In this document: one piece after another, positions 46,255-56,747 of the stretch
Layout of the letters: the number at the start of each line of letters is the position of its first letter
How positions within the stretch are numbered: the first letter of the stretch is position 1
Source: Loktanella sp. 5RATIMAR09
GTDB lineage: Bacteria; Pseudomonadota; Alphaproteobacteria; Rhodobacterales; Rhodobacteraceae
DNA: 64,000 nt
NCBI RefSeq assembly: GCF_001419985.1
Contig: NZ_LJAL01000003.1
Location: 396,944 to 460,943, forward strand
Reading direction: 5' to 3'
The notes under the pieces: generated by a model
Database searches by the model: none
Seen by the model: the letters and a program-made list of their open reading frames with translations, nothing else
Told to the model about the DNA's origin: nothing
Program-made: the position numbers and the translations under genes

Positions 46255-48344
46255 GCGATCCGAGCACAAACGGGCCAGCCCCGCTCGATGTCAGGCCCGT
46301 AAAGAAGAAGATCTGGCAGCGCCTGTCACTGGTCTGGCTTGTCCCCATCTTCGCCTTGGGGATTTCGCTTTGGGCTGCATGGCAGAACTATGCAGATCGC
46401 GGTACGCTGATCACCATCAGCTTTGAAAATGCCGCGGGTATCACGGCAGGCGAAACCAGTATCAGGTATCGTGATGTGACCATCGGCGAAGTTGAAAGTG
46501 TTGAATTTGCCCCCGGTCTGTCCGACGTGCTCGTCCACGCGCGGATTGACCAAACCGTGGCCCCGTTTCTTGATGACGACGCCCAGTTCTGGGTTGTGCG
46601 CCCTGATGTATCGGTGCGCGGGATCACCGGGCTCGATACTGTGCTGTCCGGCGTTTACATCGAAGGCAACTGGGACACCGAGGCGGATGTCGCGCAGTTT
46701 GATTTCATCGGTTTGGAAGAACCGATCATGACGCGCGCCAACCAGCGCGGCACTACCGTCACGCTGCGCGCGGATGATGGCGGCAGCATCTCTGCGGGTG
46801 CGCCGGTTTTGCACAAAGGCATCGAGGTCGGTTATCTTGAGAAACCGCAACTGTCGCTCAATGGCAGTCAGGTTGTTGTCACCGCCTTTATCGAAAGACC
46901 CTATGACCGCCGTATCACCAGCAGCACACGGTTCTGGGATACCTCTGGATTTAGCGTCTCATTCGGCACCGGCGGGGTGTCTTTGAATGTCAGTTCGCTG
47001 GCTTCTGTGATCGAGGGGGGCATCGCATTTGATACTGTCGTCTCGGGCGGGCAACCGATTGCCGATGGCGCGACCTTTGACATCTTCGACAGTGAAGAGT
47101 CCGCGCGCGACAGCCTTTTCACCGATCCCAATGCAGAAGTACTGCGCGTTGCGGTTCTTTTTGAGCAATCGGTCAGCGGCCTTACGGTCGGGTCCGAGGT
47201 GCGTTTTCAGGGTATCCGCATTGGTGAAGTCAGCGATCTGAACGCGATTGTGGTTGGTCAGGGCAGCAATGCTGATGTGCGATTGCAGGCCGTGCTTGCG
47301 GTTGAGCCTTCGCGCCTTGGCATGGGAAGCGATGCCACCGTCGAGGATGCACTGACCTTGCTGTCTGATTTTGTCACACGCGGCCTGCGGGCGCGGATGG
47401 TGACGGGCAATATTCTGGCGGGAACACTCTTTGTCGAGCTGGTCGAGATCGAAGACGCGCTGCCCGCGATCATGAACCTGACCTCTGGTGACTATCCCGT
47501 CATTCCGACCACAGACTCGGAAATCTCGGACGTAGCCGCCACTGCCGAAGGCCTGTTGTCGCGCATCAATGCGCTGCCGGTCGAGGAACTGATGGATGGT
47601 GCGATTGATCTGATGGACAGCTTCGAGCGCTTGGCCAATGACGAATCCACCCGTAACGCGCCGGCGGCCCTTTTATCGCTGCTGGACGAATCCCGTGCCT
47701 TGATCGCGTCGGAGGATCTGCAGGCCATTCCCAACGATCTGCGCACTGTCATCAATGACATCAATGGTCTAGTATCCGAGGCCAGCGAAACCGGTATCAT
47801 TACCAACCTTGATGCGGCCATCGCGACCGCGGCACAGGCGGCGGCGAACATCGAACAGGCCACACAGAACCTGCCGCAGATCACCGCAGATATCGAAGCA
47901 CTGACAACCCGCGCCAATCAACTTGAACTTGAGGCGCTGGTGGCATCCGCCACAGAAACGCTCAACGCGGTTGATGCCTTTTTGAGCACGGACGATACAA
48001 TCGCCTTCCCTGCCGAAGCGAACGCCGCCCTGTCTTCCTTGCGGATCTTCCTTGATGAAGTCCGCGAAGGTGGCGCTATTGAGAACGTGAACGACGCGCT
48101 TGCATCGGCCAGCCAAGCGGCAAGCGCTGTCGAAGATGCGGTCAGCACCCTGCCCGCCTTATCCGCGCGCGCGAATGATCTTGTGACCCAGATCACAACG
48201 GTAGTGAACAGCTATGGTGAACGGTCGCGCTTTAGCGCCGAGACGCTATCCACACTGCGCGATATCCAGGAAGCGTCAGATGCAATTTCCTCGCTTGCGC
48301 GTACCATCGAACGAAACCCCAATTCCTTGTTGATCGGACGGTAA
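46251..48344 (+). CDS. pqiB: PqiB-type MCE (MlaD) domain protein
   Basis: A 697-residue protein: a cytoplasmic N-terminus, one membrane helix (LVWLVPIFALGISLWAAW, about 27-44), then three MCE domains (starting near ITISFENAAGITAGETSIRYRDVTIGEVE, VTLRADDGGSISAGAPVLHKGIEVGYLE and VAVLFEQSVSGLTVGSEVRFQGIRIGEVSDL) and a long Ala-rich helical C-terminus. E. coli PqiB forms a tube spanning the periplasm for lipid passage. It follows the two pqiA genes and precedes pqiC. Confidence 0.92.
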   Translation: MSDPSTNGPAPLDVRPVKKKIWQRLSLVWLVPIFALGISLWAAWQNYADRGTLITISFENAAGITAGETSIRYRDVTIGEVESVEFAPGLSDVLVHARIDQTVAPFLDDDAQFWVVRPDVSVRGITGLDTVLSGVYIEGNWDTEADVAQFDFIGLEEPIMTRANQRGTTVTLRADDGGSISAGAPVLHKGIEVGYLEKPQLSLNGSQVVVTAFIERPYDRRITSSTRFWDTSGFSVSFGTGGVSLNVSSLASVIEGGIAFDTVVSGGQPIADGATFDIFDSEESARDSLFTDPNAEVLRVAVLFEQSVSGLTVGSEVRFQGIRIGEVSDLNAIVVGQGSNADVRLQAVLAVEPSRLGMGSDATVEDALTLLSDFVTRGLRARMVTGNILAGTLFVELVEIEDALPAIMNLTSGDYPVIPTTDSEISDVAATAEGLLSRINALPVEELMDGAIDLMDSFERLANDESTRNAPAALLSLLDESRALIASEDLQAIPNDLRTVINDINGLVSEASETGIITNLDAAIATAAQAAANIEQATQNLPQITADIEALTTRANQLELEALVASATETLNAVDAFLSTDDTIAFPAEANAALSSLRIFLDEVREGGAIENVNDALASASQAASAVEDAVSTLPALSARANDLVTQITTVVNSYGERSRFSAETLSTLRDIQEASDAISSLARTIERNPNSLLIGR

Positions 48345-48347
48345 ATC

Positions 48348-48905
48348 ATGCTTACGCGCTTCTCGCTACTCGTTTTCACAGCCCTTGCCGCCTGTTCCCC
48401 GCTTGCCGAGCGGGTCGCTATGACACCGCTGCCGTCATCGGTAGAACTGCGCCCCTTGGTGGGCAGTGCCATGGTGCGCACGGTATCCTTGCCGACCTAT
48501 GCCGCGACAGAAGAGATTGCTGTCAAAACCGCAGACGGGCGTATCACGATCCGCGAAGATGTGCTGTGGGCGGATGATCCAGAACGGGCGGTCACGTTGA
48601 TCCTGACACGCACCCTGAGCGATATTCTGAATACCGATGTCGGTCCTGATCCATGGCCCTTTATCGGTCTGCCGGATGTTTCCGTGGACGTGCGGGTCGA
48701 GCGGATCTTGGGTGGGCTTGACGGCACGTTCGAGCTGCGCGGCCAGTTCTTTGTCGCAAGCGAGGGCGCGGATTTCCGTGACAGCACGCACCGTTTTGAC
48801 ATCATCGAACAGGTGGCAGACGGGTCTGTCGAAGGGATCGCCGCCGCGCAATCTGCTGCTTTGTTGAAACTGGCCGAACAGATTGGCGCGGTGCTGGGAC
48901 GCTAG
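48348..48905 (+). CDS. pqiC: PqiC/YmbA-type ABC auxiliary lipoprotein
   Basis: A 185-residue lipoprotein with the signal MLTRFSLLVFTALAAC (lipobox L13-A-A-C16). The mature part matches the PqiC/YmbA fold: LPTYAATEEIAVKTADGRITIREDVLWADDPERAVTLILTRTLSDIL, and a C-terminal helix ending in EQIGAVLGR. It is likely anchored in the outer membrane as the terminal partner of PqiB. It lies three bases after pqiB and converges with the metal permease gene. Confidence 0.88.
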   Translation: MLTRFSLLVFTALAACSPLAERVAMTPLPSSVELRPLVGSAMVRTVSLPTYAATEEIAVKTADGRITIREDVLWADDPERAVTLILTRTLSDILNTDVGPDPWPFIGLPDVSVDVRVERILGGLDGTFELRGQFFVASEGADFRDSTHRFDIIEQVADGSVEGIAAAQSAALLKLAEQIGAVLGR

Positions 48906-49747
48906 CCTGCGGGATCGGTCATTGTTGCAGTGGCGCGGCGCACCTTCAGGTTCGCCCGCACGAATGCCACGATAAAGATCGCGGTCAGTACAAGAATGAC
49001 AGTTGGCGCAGGCGCGCTGTCGAGAAAGAAGCTGAGATAGACGCCCGAAAGACCGGCGAACATCGTCACACCCACCGCAATCGGCAGCATCAGTGCAAAG
49101 CGTTTCGTCAGCAGAAAAGCAATCGCCCCCGGTGCGATCAACAGACCGATCGACAGGATGATCCCCACCGCCGAAAGCGTGGCGACAATTGTGAGTGAAA
49201 TCAGCGCCAACAGCCCGTAATGGAGCCATCCGACCCGTAGCCCGACCGCCTGCGCCTGTACCGGATCAAACGCATGCAGCATGAATTCACGCTGCTTGAC
49301 CAAAATGATGACCGCAACCAGCGCGGCAATCGTACCAGCCGTCCACAGGTCAGTGCCATCAACCCCCAACATATTGCCAAAGAGAATGTGATCGAGGTGC
49401 ACATCCGTCGTGATCTTGGTGTAAAGCACCAGGCCGAAGCCGAACATGCCCGAAAACACGATCCCCATCACGGTATCCTGCTTGACCCGGCTATTGGCCG
49501 ACAGAAAACCGGTGCTGAGCGCGCAAATCATCCCTGCCGCAAAGGCCCCGATGATCAGCGGGATGTTCAGCATATACCCGATGACAATGCCGGGCAGCAC
49601 CGCATGACTGATGGCATCGCCCATCAGCGACCACCCCTTGAGCACAAGATAGCACGATAGCAGGCTGGTGGGCACGGCAATGATCGCCATCATCAGGAAG
49701 GCCTTGTTCATAAAGGCGAACTGAAACGGGAAGAGAAGCGTTTCCAT
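48902..49747 (-). CDS. sitD: Metal ABC transporter permease (SitD-like)
   Basis: A 281-residue ABC-3 family permease with about eight helices. It starts [58 protein letters not shown], a signature of SitC/SitD and ZnuB proteins. The ATG overlaps the stop of the first permease gene (TGATG). The two-permease layout with a MntC-like binding protein favours Mn(II)/Fe(II) over zinc. Confidence 0.9.
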   Translation of the reverse strand: METLLFPFQFAFMNKAFLMMAIIAVPTSLLSCYLVLKGWSLMGDAISHAVLPGIVIGYMLNIPLIIGAFAAGMICALSTGFLSANSRVKQDTVMGIVFSGMFGFGLVLYTKITTDVHLDHILFGNMLGVDGTDLWTAGTIAALVAVIILVKQREFMLHAFDPVQAQAVGLRVGWLHYGLLALISLTIVATLSAVGIILSIGLLIAPGAIAFLLTKRFALMLPIAVGVTMFAGLSGVYLSFFLDSAPAPTVILVLTAIFIVAFVRANLKVRRATATMTDPAG

Positions 49748-50604
49748 CAGTTGCCCTCCAATGCCGCAGCGGCACGGCGGCGCGCGGCCATATACCCGTG
49801 TTTGGGTGCGAAAACGAAGGCCGCAAGAAAGATCAGTGTTTGCAGCGACACGATGATGCCGCCTGTGGCACCATCAAGGAAGTAGCTCAGATATGCGCCC
49901 ACAAAGCTGGTCCCTGCCCCGATGGCCACGCTGAGCACCAACAACCTTGGAAAGCGGTCGGTCAGCAGATAGGCCGTGGCCCCCGGTGTCACGACCATCG
50001 CAATGACAAGAAACGCACCCACGGTCTGCAACGCAGCCACACAAGAGGCCGCGAGCAACGTAAAGAACACCGCGCGTAACAGATCAGGGCGCAGCCCGAT
50101 GGACCGCGCGTGGTTTTCATCAAAGAACGCCACCATCAGATCCTTCCATTTGGCCAGCAGCACAGCCAAGGTCACAAACCCTATTATCGCCAGTTGCAAC
50201 GTATCGGAGGGCGTAATCGCAAGGATATTGCCCATGGTGATCGTCTGCACGCTCACCGATGTGGGCGACAGCGACACCATGAACAGGCCCAGCCCGAAGA
50301 ACGACGTAAAGATCAGACCGATGATCGTGTCCTCTTTCAGCCCCGAGCGTTGATTGAGAAACAGCATCGCACCGGCAGCCAACCCGCCCGCGGCAAAAGC
50401 CCCCAAAGCAAAGGGCAGCCCAAGCATATAGGCCCCCGCCACGCCCGGCACGATCGAATGGCTGAGCGCGTCACCGATCAGCGACCAGCCTTTGAGCATC
50501 AGGTATGCAGAGAGAAAGGCGCAAACCCCGCCGACCAATGCACTGACCCACATGGCGTTGAACATGTAGCCATAGCTGAAAGGTTCCAGCAGGAGTGCCA
50601 TCAT
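49747..50604 (-). CDS. sitC: Metal ABC transporter permease (SitC-like)
   Basis: A 285-residue ABC-3 permease: [48 protein letters not shown] [45 protein letters not shown], and [11 protein letters not shown]. It is the partner of the permease encoded immediately downstream. The start overlaps the ATPase stop (ATGA). Metal specificity is inferred from the binding protein. Confidence 0.9.
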   Translation of the reverse strand: MMALLLEPFSYGYMFNAMWVSALVGGVCAFLSAYLMLKGWSLIGDALSHSIVPGVAGAYMLGLPFALGAFAAGGLAAGAMLFLNQRSGLKEDTIIGLIFTSFFGLGLFMVSLSPTSVSVQTITMGNILAITPSDTLQLAIIGFVTLAVLLAKWKDLMVAFFDENHARSIGLRPDLLRAVFFTLLAASCVAALQTVGAFLVIAMVVTPGATAYLLTDRFPRLLVLSVAIGAGTSFVGAYLSYFLDGATGGIIVSLQTLIFLAAFVFAPKHGYMAARRRAAAALEGN

Positions 50605-51458
50605 GTAGGCTCTTTCTCGGTGCTGCCGCCCTCGCCGTAAACAACAAAGGGGCGCTCGTCATCGGTGATCACACGAATCTGGCGGCTGTCATCATCGTCA
50701 TGCAGATCGGACCCGCCCAGCACGAAGTGCCGCAACACGCCACCAAAGGCCAGTTCGAGGTTTTCGTGAGTAAACACATCTTCGGTCAGACCATAAGCCA
50801 GAACGGTCTTTTTGACCAAAATCGTACGGTCACAAAATTCCGGCACGGACCCAAGGTTATGGGTCGAGACCAGAATAACCCGCCCCTCATCGCGCAGATC
50901 ACGCAGCAGGGCGACGATAGCGTCTTCGGTTTGGACATCAACGCCGGTGAAAGGTTCATCCAGCAAGATCACTTGCCCCTCTTGGGCCAAGGCACGGGCC
51001 AGAAACACACGTTTGCGCTGCCCGCCTGACAACTCACCAATCTGGCGATGGCGGAATTCGGTCATGTTCACACGCCCCAAGGCGTCGGTGACGGCGGCAT
51101 GATCGGCGGCTTTGGGCCTGCGGAAAAACCCCATATGCCCGTAGCGGCCCATCATCACCACGTCTTCGACAAGGACGGGAAAGGACCAGTCCACCTCTTC
51201 GGATTGCGGCACATAGGCCACGATGTTGCGGCGCAGCGCCTCGGACACGGGCATGCCAAGCACGGAAATTTCACCGCGTGCGGCAGGCACGAACCCCATG
51301 ATCGCCTTGAAGAGTGTGGATTTCCCGGCACCATTCACCCCCACAAGGGCGGTAATCGTCCCTGTGGGGATTTCAAAGCTCGCGTTATGCAGTGCGGTGT
51401 GCCCGTTACGATAGGTCACCGTCACATTTTGCGAGATGATGCCGGGGGTTGGGGTCAT
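50601..51458 (-). CDS. sitB: Metal ABC transporter ATP-binding protein (SitB-like) with Asp-rich tail
   Basis: A 285-residue ATPase: Walker A GVNGAGKS (40-47), the [26 protein letters not shown] segment typical of Mn/Zn importers, signature [10 protein letters not shown] and Walker [15 protein letters not shown]-terminal extension from about 248 contains [12 protein letters not shown], then [16 protein letters not shown], beyond the usual ATPase end. The start overlaps the binding-protein stop (ATGA). Confidence 0.92.
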   Translation of the reverse strand: MTPTPGIISQNVTVTYRNGHTALHNASFEIPTGTITALVGVNGAGKSTLFKAIMGFVPAARGEISVLGMPVSEALRRNIVAYVPQSEEVDWSFPVLVEDVVMMGRYGHMGFFRRPKAADHAAVTDALGRVNMTEFRHRQIGELSGGQRKRVFLARALAQEGQVILLDEPFTGVDVQTEDAIVALLRDLRDEGRVILVSTHNLGSVPEFCDRTILVKKTVLAYGLTEDVFTHENLELAFGGVLRHFVLGGSDLHDDDDSRQIRVITDDERPFVVYGEGGSTEKEPT

Positions 51459-52345
51459 TCAGTCAGGCCTGCTGCAATAGTTTCGGTCGTGACACGCAAG
51501 AGATCCAGATAGGTCGGCACGGGGCCATCCGCTTCGGTCAGGCTATCGACGTAAAGGACGCCCGCATATTCCGCATCGGTCTCGCGTGCGACCTGTTCGG
51601 CGGGGGCTTGGCTGACTGTGCTTTCGCAAAATACGGCCGGGATGTTGTTATCGCGCACTGTGTCAATCACGCGCCGCACTTGTTGGGGTGTGCCCTGCTG
51701 GTCGGCGTTGATGGGCCAAAGGTAGAGTTCCTGCATCCCGAAATCGCGCGCCAGATAGCTGAATGCACCTTCACAGCTGACAAGCCAGCGCCGTTCGGCA
51801 GGCAAAGCAAGGATCTGATCCCGCAGGGGCGCAATCGTGGCGGTGATTTCGGCCTTATAGGCCTCGGCGTTGGCGCGGTAGATTTCGGCATTGTCGGGGT
51901 CATGTTCCACGAATGCATCACGGATATTGTCGACGTAGATCAGCGCGCTTTCAAGGCTCATCCAGGCATGGGGATTGGGTTTGCCGTCGTAGGATCCGGA
52001 CGAGATGCTGAGCGGTGTGATCCCGTCAGAGAGCGTCACGCTGGGCACGTCCGAGAGGTTGCTGAAGAACTGTTCAAACCAAAGTTCAAGGTTCAGCCCG
52101 TTCCACAGGATCAGGTCGGCATCCTGCGCGCGGATAATATCGCGGGGGGTAGGTTGATAACCGTGGATTTCGGCCCCTGCCCGCGTGATGCTTTCCACAA
52201 TCGCCGCATCGCCGGCGACGTTCTGGGCCATATCGGCGATCACGGTAAATGTGGTGACGGCTTTGAAACGGTCGTCTTCGGCCAAGGCGGCAGAAGCAAA
52301 CACGGCGGCGCAACACACAAAGGAGAGGCGTTTTATCATAGTCAT
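51455..52345 (-). CDS. sitA: Metal ABC transporter substrate-binding protein (MntC/SitA-like)
   Basis: A 296-residue cluster A-I binding protein with a signal peptide ending ASAALA. Candidate metal ligands are H61 (EIHGYQ), H126 (PNPHAWM), E192 ([10 protein letters not shown]) and D267 ([10 protein letters not shown]). A His-His-Glu-Asp set is typical of Mn(II)/Fe(II) importers; zinc proteins usually have a third histidine. ATG 52345 is used, with AAAGGAC upstream. It is the first gene of the operon. Confidence 0.9.
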   Translation of the reverse strand: MTMIKRLSFVCCAAVFASAALAEDDRFKAVTTFTVIADMAQNVAGDAAIVESITRAGAEIHGYQPTPRDIIRAQDADLILWNGLNLELWFEQFFSNLSDVPSVTLSDGITPLSISSGSYDGKPNPHAWMSLESALIYVDNIRDAFVEHDPDNAEIYRANAEAYKAEITATIAPLRDQILALPAERRWLVSCEGAFSYLARDFGMQELYLWPINADQQGTPQQVRRVIDTVRDNNIPAVFCESTVSQAPAEQVARETDAEYAGVLYVDSLTEADGPVPTYLDLLRVTTETIAAGLTE

Positions 52346-52402
52346 TGGAGTGTCCTTTCGGTAGAGAACTGTCAATCGAAAAGATGCTTATGCGACTTAT
52401 TC

Positions 52403-52437
52403 GCAATTGTAAATTGAAATGAGAATGGTTCGCATGT
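52403..52437 (-). promoter_or_regulatory. Possible Fur/Mur-type box upstream of sitA
   Basis: An AT-rich patch about 60-90 bases before the sitA ATG contains AAATGAGAATGGTTCGCA, which recalls the TGAGAAT half-sites of Fur-family (Fur/Mur) operators, preceded by CGCAATTG. The dyad symmetry is weak. Metal importers of this type are commonly under such control. Confidence 0.35.
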
Positions 52438-52474
52438 AGTCACGAAGAGGTGATCGCAGGCGGTGATGTCATAC

Positions 52475-52497
52475 CCCGCGGTCCCCTATTCCGCGGG
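52475..52497 (-). terminator. Stem at the end of the RND operon, overlapping the stop codon
   Basis: Arms CCCGCGG (52475-52481) and CCGCGGG (52491-52497) flank a nine-base loop that contains the RND stop codon. There is no U-run after it, so termination efficiency is doubtful. Confidence 0.4.
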
Positions 52498-55400
52498 CGC
52501 CGCAGCGCCGATTTTCTCCTCGCTCAGGTCTGGCTTGCGAATAGCCAGACGCAACAGCGGCGGCACCGTCAGAAGCGTGAGGAAGGCCGACATTGACAAG
52601 CCGCCAACCACAACAGCGCCCAAACCACGGTACAGCTCTGACCCTTCGCCGGGAAAGATGACCAAGGGCAGCATTCCCATGATGCTGGTCAGCGTCGACA
52701 TAAAGATCGGTCTGATCCTATTGCGTGTCGCCTCCTCGATGGCATCGACAGGCTCCATCCCCTCTTCGCGCAGGTGAAAGAGCGTCTGGTGTACGATCAG
52801 GATCGCGTTGTTCACCACGATGCCCACCAAGATCACGAACCCCAGCAAGGTCAGCATATCCATCGGCTGGGTCTGGTAGAGGTTCAGCACAGCCAACCCC
52901 CCGACCCCGCCCGCTGCAGCGACAGGCACAGCAATGAGGATAACGAGCGGGAGGATAAAGCTTTCAAACAGCACCGCCATGACCAGAAAGACGATGACCA
53001 GCGCCACAATAAGATTGATCTGGATCGCATTCCACGTCTGGCTGAGTTGATCGGCGGTGCCGGACACGCTCAGACGGATATCGCCGGGGATGCCCTGCTC
53101 TTCCAGCACAGCAACGACCTGTTGTTCCAAAATCTCCACCGCCTGTTCCAGTGGCAGGTTATCGGCAGGGCGCACTTCGAGCGTGACCGTCCGCAGCCGT
53201 TCGCGGTGCCTGATCTCGGTCGGTCCTGCGGTCAGCATGACCTCGGCAAGCGCCGATACCGGCACGATCTGGCCACCGGGGGTGACAACGGGGTAATTGC
53301 CCACATCCTGCGTGCGGGCGGCGTCGCGGATGGTGGGGTCACCTTTCAGCACCAGATCAACACGTTCTGACCCCACGGTAATCTGCGCCACGCGCAACCC
53401 GTCGTTAAAGGCATCAACTGTGGCCGCCAGCCCGGAACTGTCCAGACCGGCATCTGCAAGGCGCAGGCGATCCGGGATCAACCGCACTTCTGGCGCCCCC
53501 AGTTCAAGCCCCGGTATGGGGCGGAACTGATGCCCTTCGGAACGCGGCAGCACGCCAGAGACAATTCCTGCCGCACGTCCCGCGACAGCCAAGATTTCGT
53601 TCAGGTCCTGACCCGAGATATTGAGCTCAATCGCGCGGCCACCACCCACCCCGCGCCCGAAAAGGGATGGTTGGGTCATAAAACCAAAGGTGCCGGGTTC
53701 GGCAAAAATCGGGCGGCTGAGGATCGGGATCAACTCGCCTGCGCGCTGGGTATCGACCGCTGCGGCACCGACGAAAGAATTGCCCGGAGTGGCCACGAAA
53801 AAGAAACTGTCGATGGCTGGCACGCCATCTGCGGTCTGCGCCTCCGGGGCCACTTCCCACAAAGGCTGGGCCACGTCTTCGATGCGCTGCGCAATGGTTT
53901 CTGTGGTTTCAAGGTTATAGCCGGGGGGCGGAATGATCAGCCCAAAGACCAGATTGCGGTTGCCTTCCGGCAGGTATTCCAGACGCGGCAGAAACGCCCA
54001 ACTGGCCACCGCTGCGCCACCGGCAATCAGCGTGACCATGATGATCCCGATTGTACGCACCCGCACAGTCATACGCACGTAAGCCATGACGAGATTACGG
54101 AACCCCCGCCCCAAGTGGTCGATCCCCCAGAGCGGGACCATCTTTTGATCATCACGGCGCAGCAAACGGCTTGCCAGCGCGGGGATCACGGTAACCGCAA
54201 CCACCAGCGACAACAGTACAGAGACCGAAATCGCCACCGCGATATCGCGGAACAATTGCCCTGCCTCAAGCTGCATCACCAAGATCGGGACAAAGACCAG
54301 AACGGTCGTCAGAGCCGACACAAGGATCGCGCCCCAGACCTGTTTGGCCCCCAAGTAAGCCGCCTCGCGCCGCGAATACCCGGCCTCGCGCAGGCGGTAG
54401 ATATTTTCCAGAACCACAATCGCGGCGTCAACGATCATCCCCACCGCAAAGGCGATACCCGCCAGCGAAATGACGTTCAGCGTGCGCCCTGTCGCCATGA
54501 CAACGAAAGTCGCGACAATCGACACAGGGATCGACAGCGAGATGATTACAACCGCCCGTGGCGACCGCAAGAACAGCATCAGGATCAGTGCCGCAAGCGC
54601 ACCCCCGATATAGATATTGGTGGTCACAAGATCGATCGCACCTTCGATATAGATCGTCTCGTCATAGACCTGTTGCAGGATCAGACCCTGGTCGGTCATC
54701 GGCCCCGCCTGCAGCTCGTCCAGCACGACGCGCAACTCTTCCATGACGGTTATCACATTGGCACCGGATTCGCGGACCACGTTGAAGGCGAGGCTGGGTT
54801 CGCCCTTGAACCGCAGCCGCGCGGTCGGTTCCTGATAGGCGAATGCCACATCTGCCACATCGCTGACGCGCACCCGCCCGATGCCACCGCTGGCCGCATC
54901 CGAGCGGAGCACAACGTTGCGGATCGCATCTTCGGTGTTCAGATTGCTTTCCGTGCGCACCACATAACGGCGCTTGCCTTCATCCACATCCCCTGCGGAA
55001 ATCGAGATATTCTCGGCGCGCAACCGCTGCACCACCTCGGGCACGGTCAGGCCAAAGCGTGACAGGCGCTGCGGGTCCACGACCACCTGCAATTCGCGTG
55101 TCACGCCGCCAAAGACGTTCACAGCGGCAACGCCGGGGATACGCTCGACACGGTCCTTGACGATATCTTCGATGAAATCGCCAAAGTTCGGCATAGGCTG
55201 CGTATTGCCCTCAGCGGCGGTGATCAGCACCCATGCAATGGGGCTGTCATCAGCGCCAGAGGTGTTCAACGTCGGCTCGTTCGCTTCCGCCGGATAGCCG
55301 CCCACCCGGTCAAGGCGGTTCGAGACCAGCAACAGCGACTGGCTCATATCCGTGCCGATCGCGAATTCAAGCGTGACCTCGGCCTGTCCGGTGCGTGAGC

Positions 55401-55647
55401 GGGACGTCATGATTTCAAGCCCGTCAAGCCCCCGCAGCGTTTCTTCCTGCGGGTTCACGATTTCGCGCTCGATCTCGGACGGCGCGGCACCGGGCCAGTT
55501 GGTCGAGATCACAACGATGGGTTTACGCACATCGGGTGCAAGCTGGATCGGGATTTGCGTAAGGGCCAGTGCACCAAACAGGACGGCCATCAACACGGCG
55601 GCGATGACCGCAACAGGGCGTTCGATGGCGTACCGGATGATATCCAT
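52486..55647 (-). CDS. RND efflux transporter permease (AcrB/HAE1 family)
   Basis: A 1053-residue inner-membrane pump, full length for the family. It starts MDIIRYAIERPVAVIAAVLMAVLFGALALTQIPIQLAPDVRKPIVVISTNWPGAAPSEIEREI and repeats the 6+6 helix plan, with RSPRAVVIISLSIPVSI, AVGMIVDAAIVVLENIYRLRE (the helix 4 aspartate region) and EATRNRIRPIFMSTLTSIMGMLPL. It exports hydrophobic or amphipathic compounds using the proton gradient. ATG 55647 overlaps the adaptor stop. No outer-membrane channel or regulator gene is adjacent, so a TolC-type partner must lie elsewhere. Confidence 0.94.
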   Translation of the reverse strand: MDIIRYAIERPVAVIAAVLMAVLFGALALTQIPIQLAPDVRKPIVVISTNWPGAAPSEIEREIVNPQEETLRGLDGLEIMTSRSRTGQAEVTLEFAIGTDMSQSLLLVSNRLDRVGGYPAEANEPTLNTSGADDSPIAWVLITAAEGNTQPMPNFGDFIEDIVKDRVERIPGVAAVNVFGGVTRELQVVVDPQRLSRFGLTVPEVVQRLRAENISISAGDVDEGKRRYVVRTESNLNTEDAIRNVVLRSDAASGGIGRVRVSDVADVAFAYQEPTARLRFKGEPSLAFNVVRESGANVITVMEELRVVLDELQAGPMTDQGLILQQVYDETIYIEGAIDLVTTNIYIGGALAALILMLFLRSPRAVVIISLSIPVSIVATFVVMATGRTLNVISLAGIAFAVGMIVDAAIVVLENIYRLREAGYSRREAAYLGAKQVWGAILVSALTTVLVFVPILVMQLEAGQLFRDIAVAISVSVLLSLVVAVTVIPALASRLLRRDDQKMVPLWGIDHLGRGFRNLVMAYVRMTVRVRTIGIIMVTLIAGGAAVASWAFLPRLEYLPEGNRNLVFGLIIPPPGYNLETTETIAQRIEDVAQPLWEVAPEAQTADGVPAIDSFFFVATPGNSFVGAAAVDTQRAGELIPILSRPIFAEPGTFGFMTQPSLFGRGVGGGRAIELNISGQDLNEILAVAGRAAGIVSGVLPRSEGHQFRPIPGLELGAPEVRLIPDRLRLADAGLDSSGLAATVDAFNDGLRVAQITVGSERVDLVLKGDPTIRDAARTQDVGNYPVVTPGGQIVPVSALAEVMLTAGPTEIRHRERLRTVTLEVRPADNLPLEQAVEILEQQVVAVLEEQGIPGDIRLSVSGTADQLSQTWNAIQINLIVALVIVFLVMAVLFESFILPLVILIAVPVAAAGGVGGLAVLNLYQTQPMDMLTLLGFVILVGIVVNNAILIVHQTLFHLREEGMEPVDAIEEATRNRIRPIFMSTLTSIMGMLPLVIFPGEGSELYRGLGAVVVGGLSMSAFLTLLTVPPLLRLAIRKPDLSEEKIGAAAPAE

Positions 55648-56747
55648 CAATTCGTCTCCAGCAGGTTGGCGGCGATCGCCTGCCCCGGACGCAGCCGTTC
55701 ATTGCCGCGGACAACCACCAGTTCACCCTCGACAAGGCCATCAACCACTTCGTAGCGGTCGCCCAAAGGCACACCCAATGTCACGTTGCGCGGCTGCGCT
55801 TGGTCTTCGGCGGCGACAAAAACGGTCCAGCCACCCGCCCCCTGCACGAGCGCATCTTTGGGCACCGAAAGTACATCGCGCGCCGCACCAACGGGAATAT
55901 CCACGGTCAAGCTTTGTCCGACAGCGGCGTTGCCTTCGGCCGACAGTGAAGGTGCCGCAAAAAGCACGGCACGGGTGCGTGTCGAAGGATCCTCGACTGG
56001 CAGAACCGCGCGGAGTTCCAACATCAGTTCGGCACCCGTTTCGGTCTTTGCGGTCACGATCTGACCGGGGAACAGGAAATTGGTGTAGCGCGATGGCACA
56101 CTGGCCTGCACTTCAAAAGAGCCGGTATCCAAGAGACGCACCAGCGGCGTACCTGCCTGAATAAAAGCCCCCGGTATGGTATTCACTTCCAGAACAACTC
56201 CTGGGAAAGGCGCGGTAATGCGGCTCTGCTCAAGCTGATAGCGGGCTTCGGCAAGGCGGGACTCGGCGCTTTTTTCGCGGGCTTGTGCTTCGAAAAACTG
56301 CGCCTCTGCTTCCAGAAAATCGGCCTGCGCATCGTCAAACCGCCCTTGGCTAAAGGATGTTCCGCCGCGCAATGCCTCAATCCGGTCAAGGGCGATACGG
56401 GCCCGGTCAACACGTGCGCGGGCAGTGTCAATGCCTGCGGCAGCTTCAGCCAGCTGCGCCTCGGACTGGGCGACCTGAATTGTCAGCAGATCATCGTTCA
56501 ACTCGACCAAAAGATCACCGGTTGTCACGCGCGTTCCCGCAAGCACCGCCACTATGTCGACATTTCCGGCAACACGACCCGCGACATTGCCGTCACGTGC
56601 CGTTGTCACCTCGGCAAAGACGGGGACAGTTTCGGCCAATGCGCGCGTTTCAACGGCTTGCACACTGACCGCCGCGGGGCCACCTTGGGCTTGCAATATC
56701 GACGCAGTCGCAGTCAGCACAAACACAAAAACAGGTAGCAGACGCAT
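55647..56747 (-). CDS. RND efflux periplasmic adaptor (membrane fusion protein)
   Basis: A 366-residue adaptor. It has a signal peptide (MRLLPVFVFVLTATASILQA), a lipoyl/barrel-sandwich half (TARDGNVAGRVAGNVDIVAVLAGTRVTTGDLLVELND), a coiled-coil hairpin rich in Ala/Glu (about 95-170), the second lipoyl half (SRITAPFPGVVLEVNTIPGAFIQAGTPLVRL) and a beta-barrel. It bridges the RND pump to an outer-membrane channel. It is divergent from the DUF1330 gene over about 200 bases. Confidence 0.92.
   Translation of the reverse strand: MRLLPVFVFVLTATASILQAQGGPAAVSVQAVETRALAETVPVFAEVTTARDGNVAGRVAGNVDIVAVLAGTRVTTGDLLVELNDDLLTIQVAQSEAQLAEAAAGIDTARARVDRARIALDRIEALRGGTSFSQGRFDDAQADFLEAEAQFFEAQAREKSAESRLAEARYQLEQSRITAPFPGVVLEVNTIPGAFIQAGTPLVRLLDTGSFEVQASVPSRYTNFLFPGQIVTAKTETGAELMLELRAVLPVEDPSTRTRAVLFAAPSLSAEGNAAVGQSLTVDIPVGAARDVLSVPKDALVQGAGGWTVFVAAEDQAQPRNVTLGVPLGDRYEVVDGLVEGELVVVRGNERLRPGQAIAANLLETN

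Noticed and set aside
53530..55062. A 510-codon plus-strand ORF within the RND pump gene
   Set aside because: His/Arg/Asp-rich composition typical of antisense reading of a membrane protein; no start site or domain.
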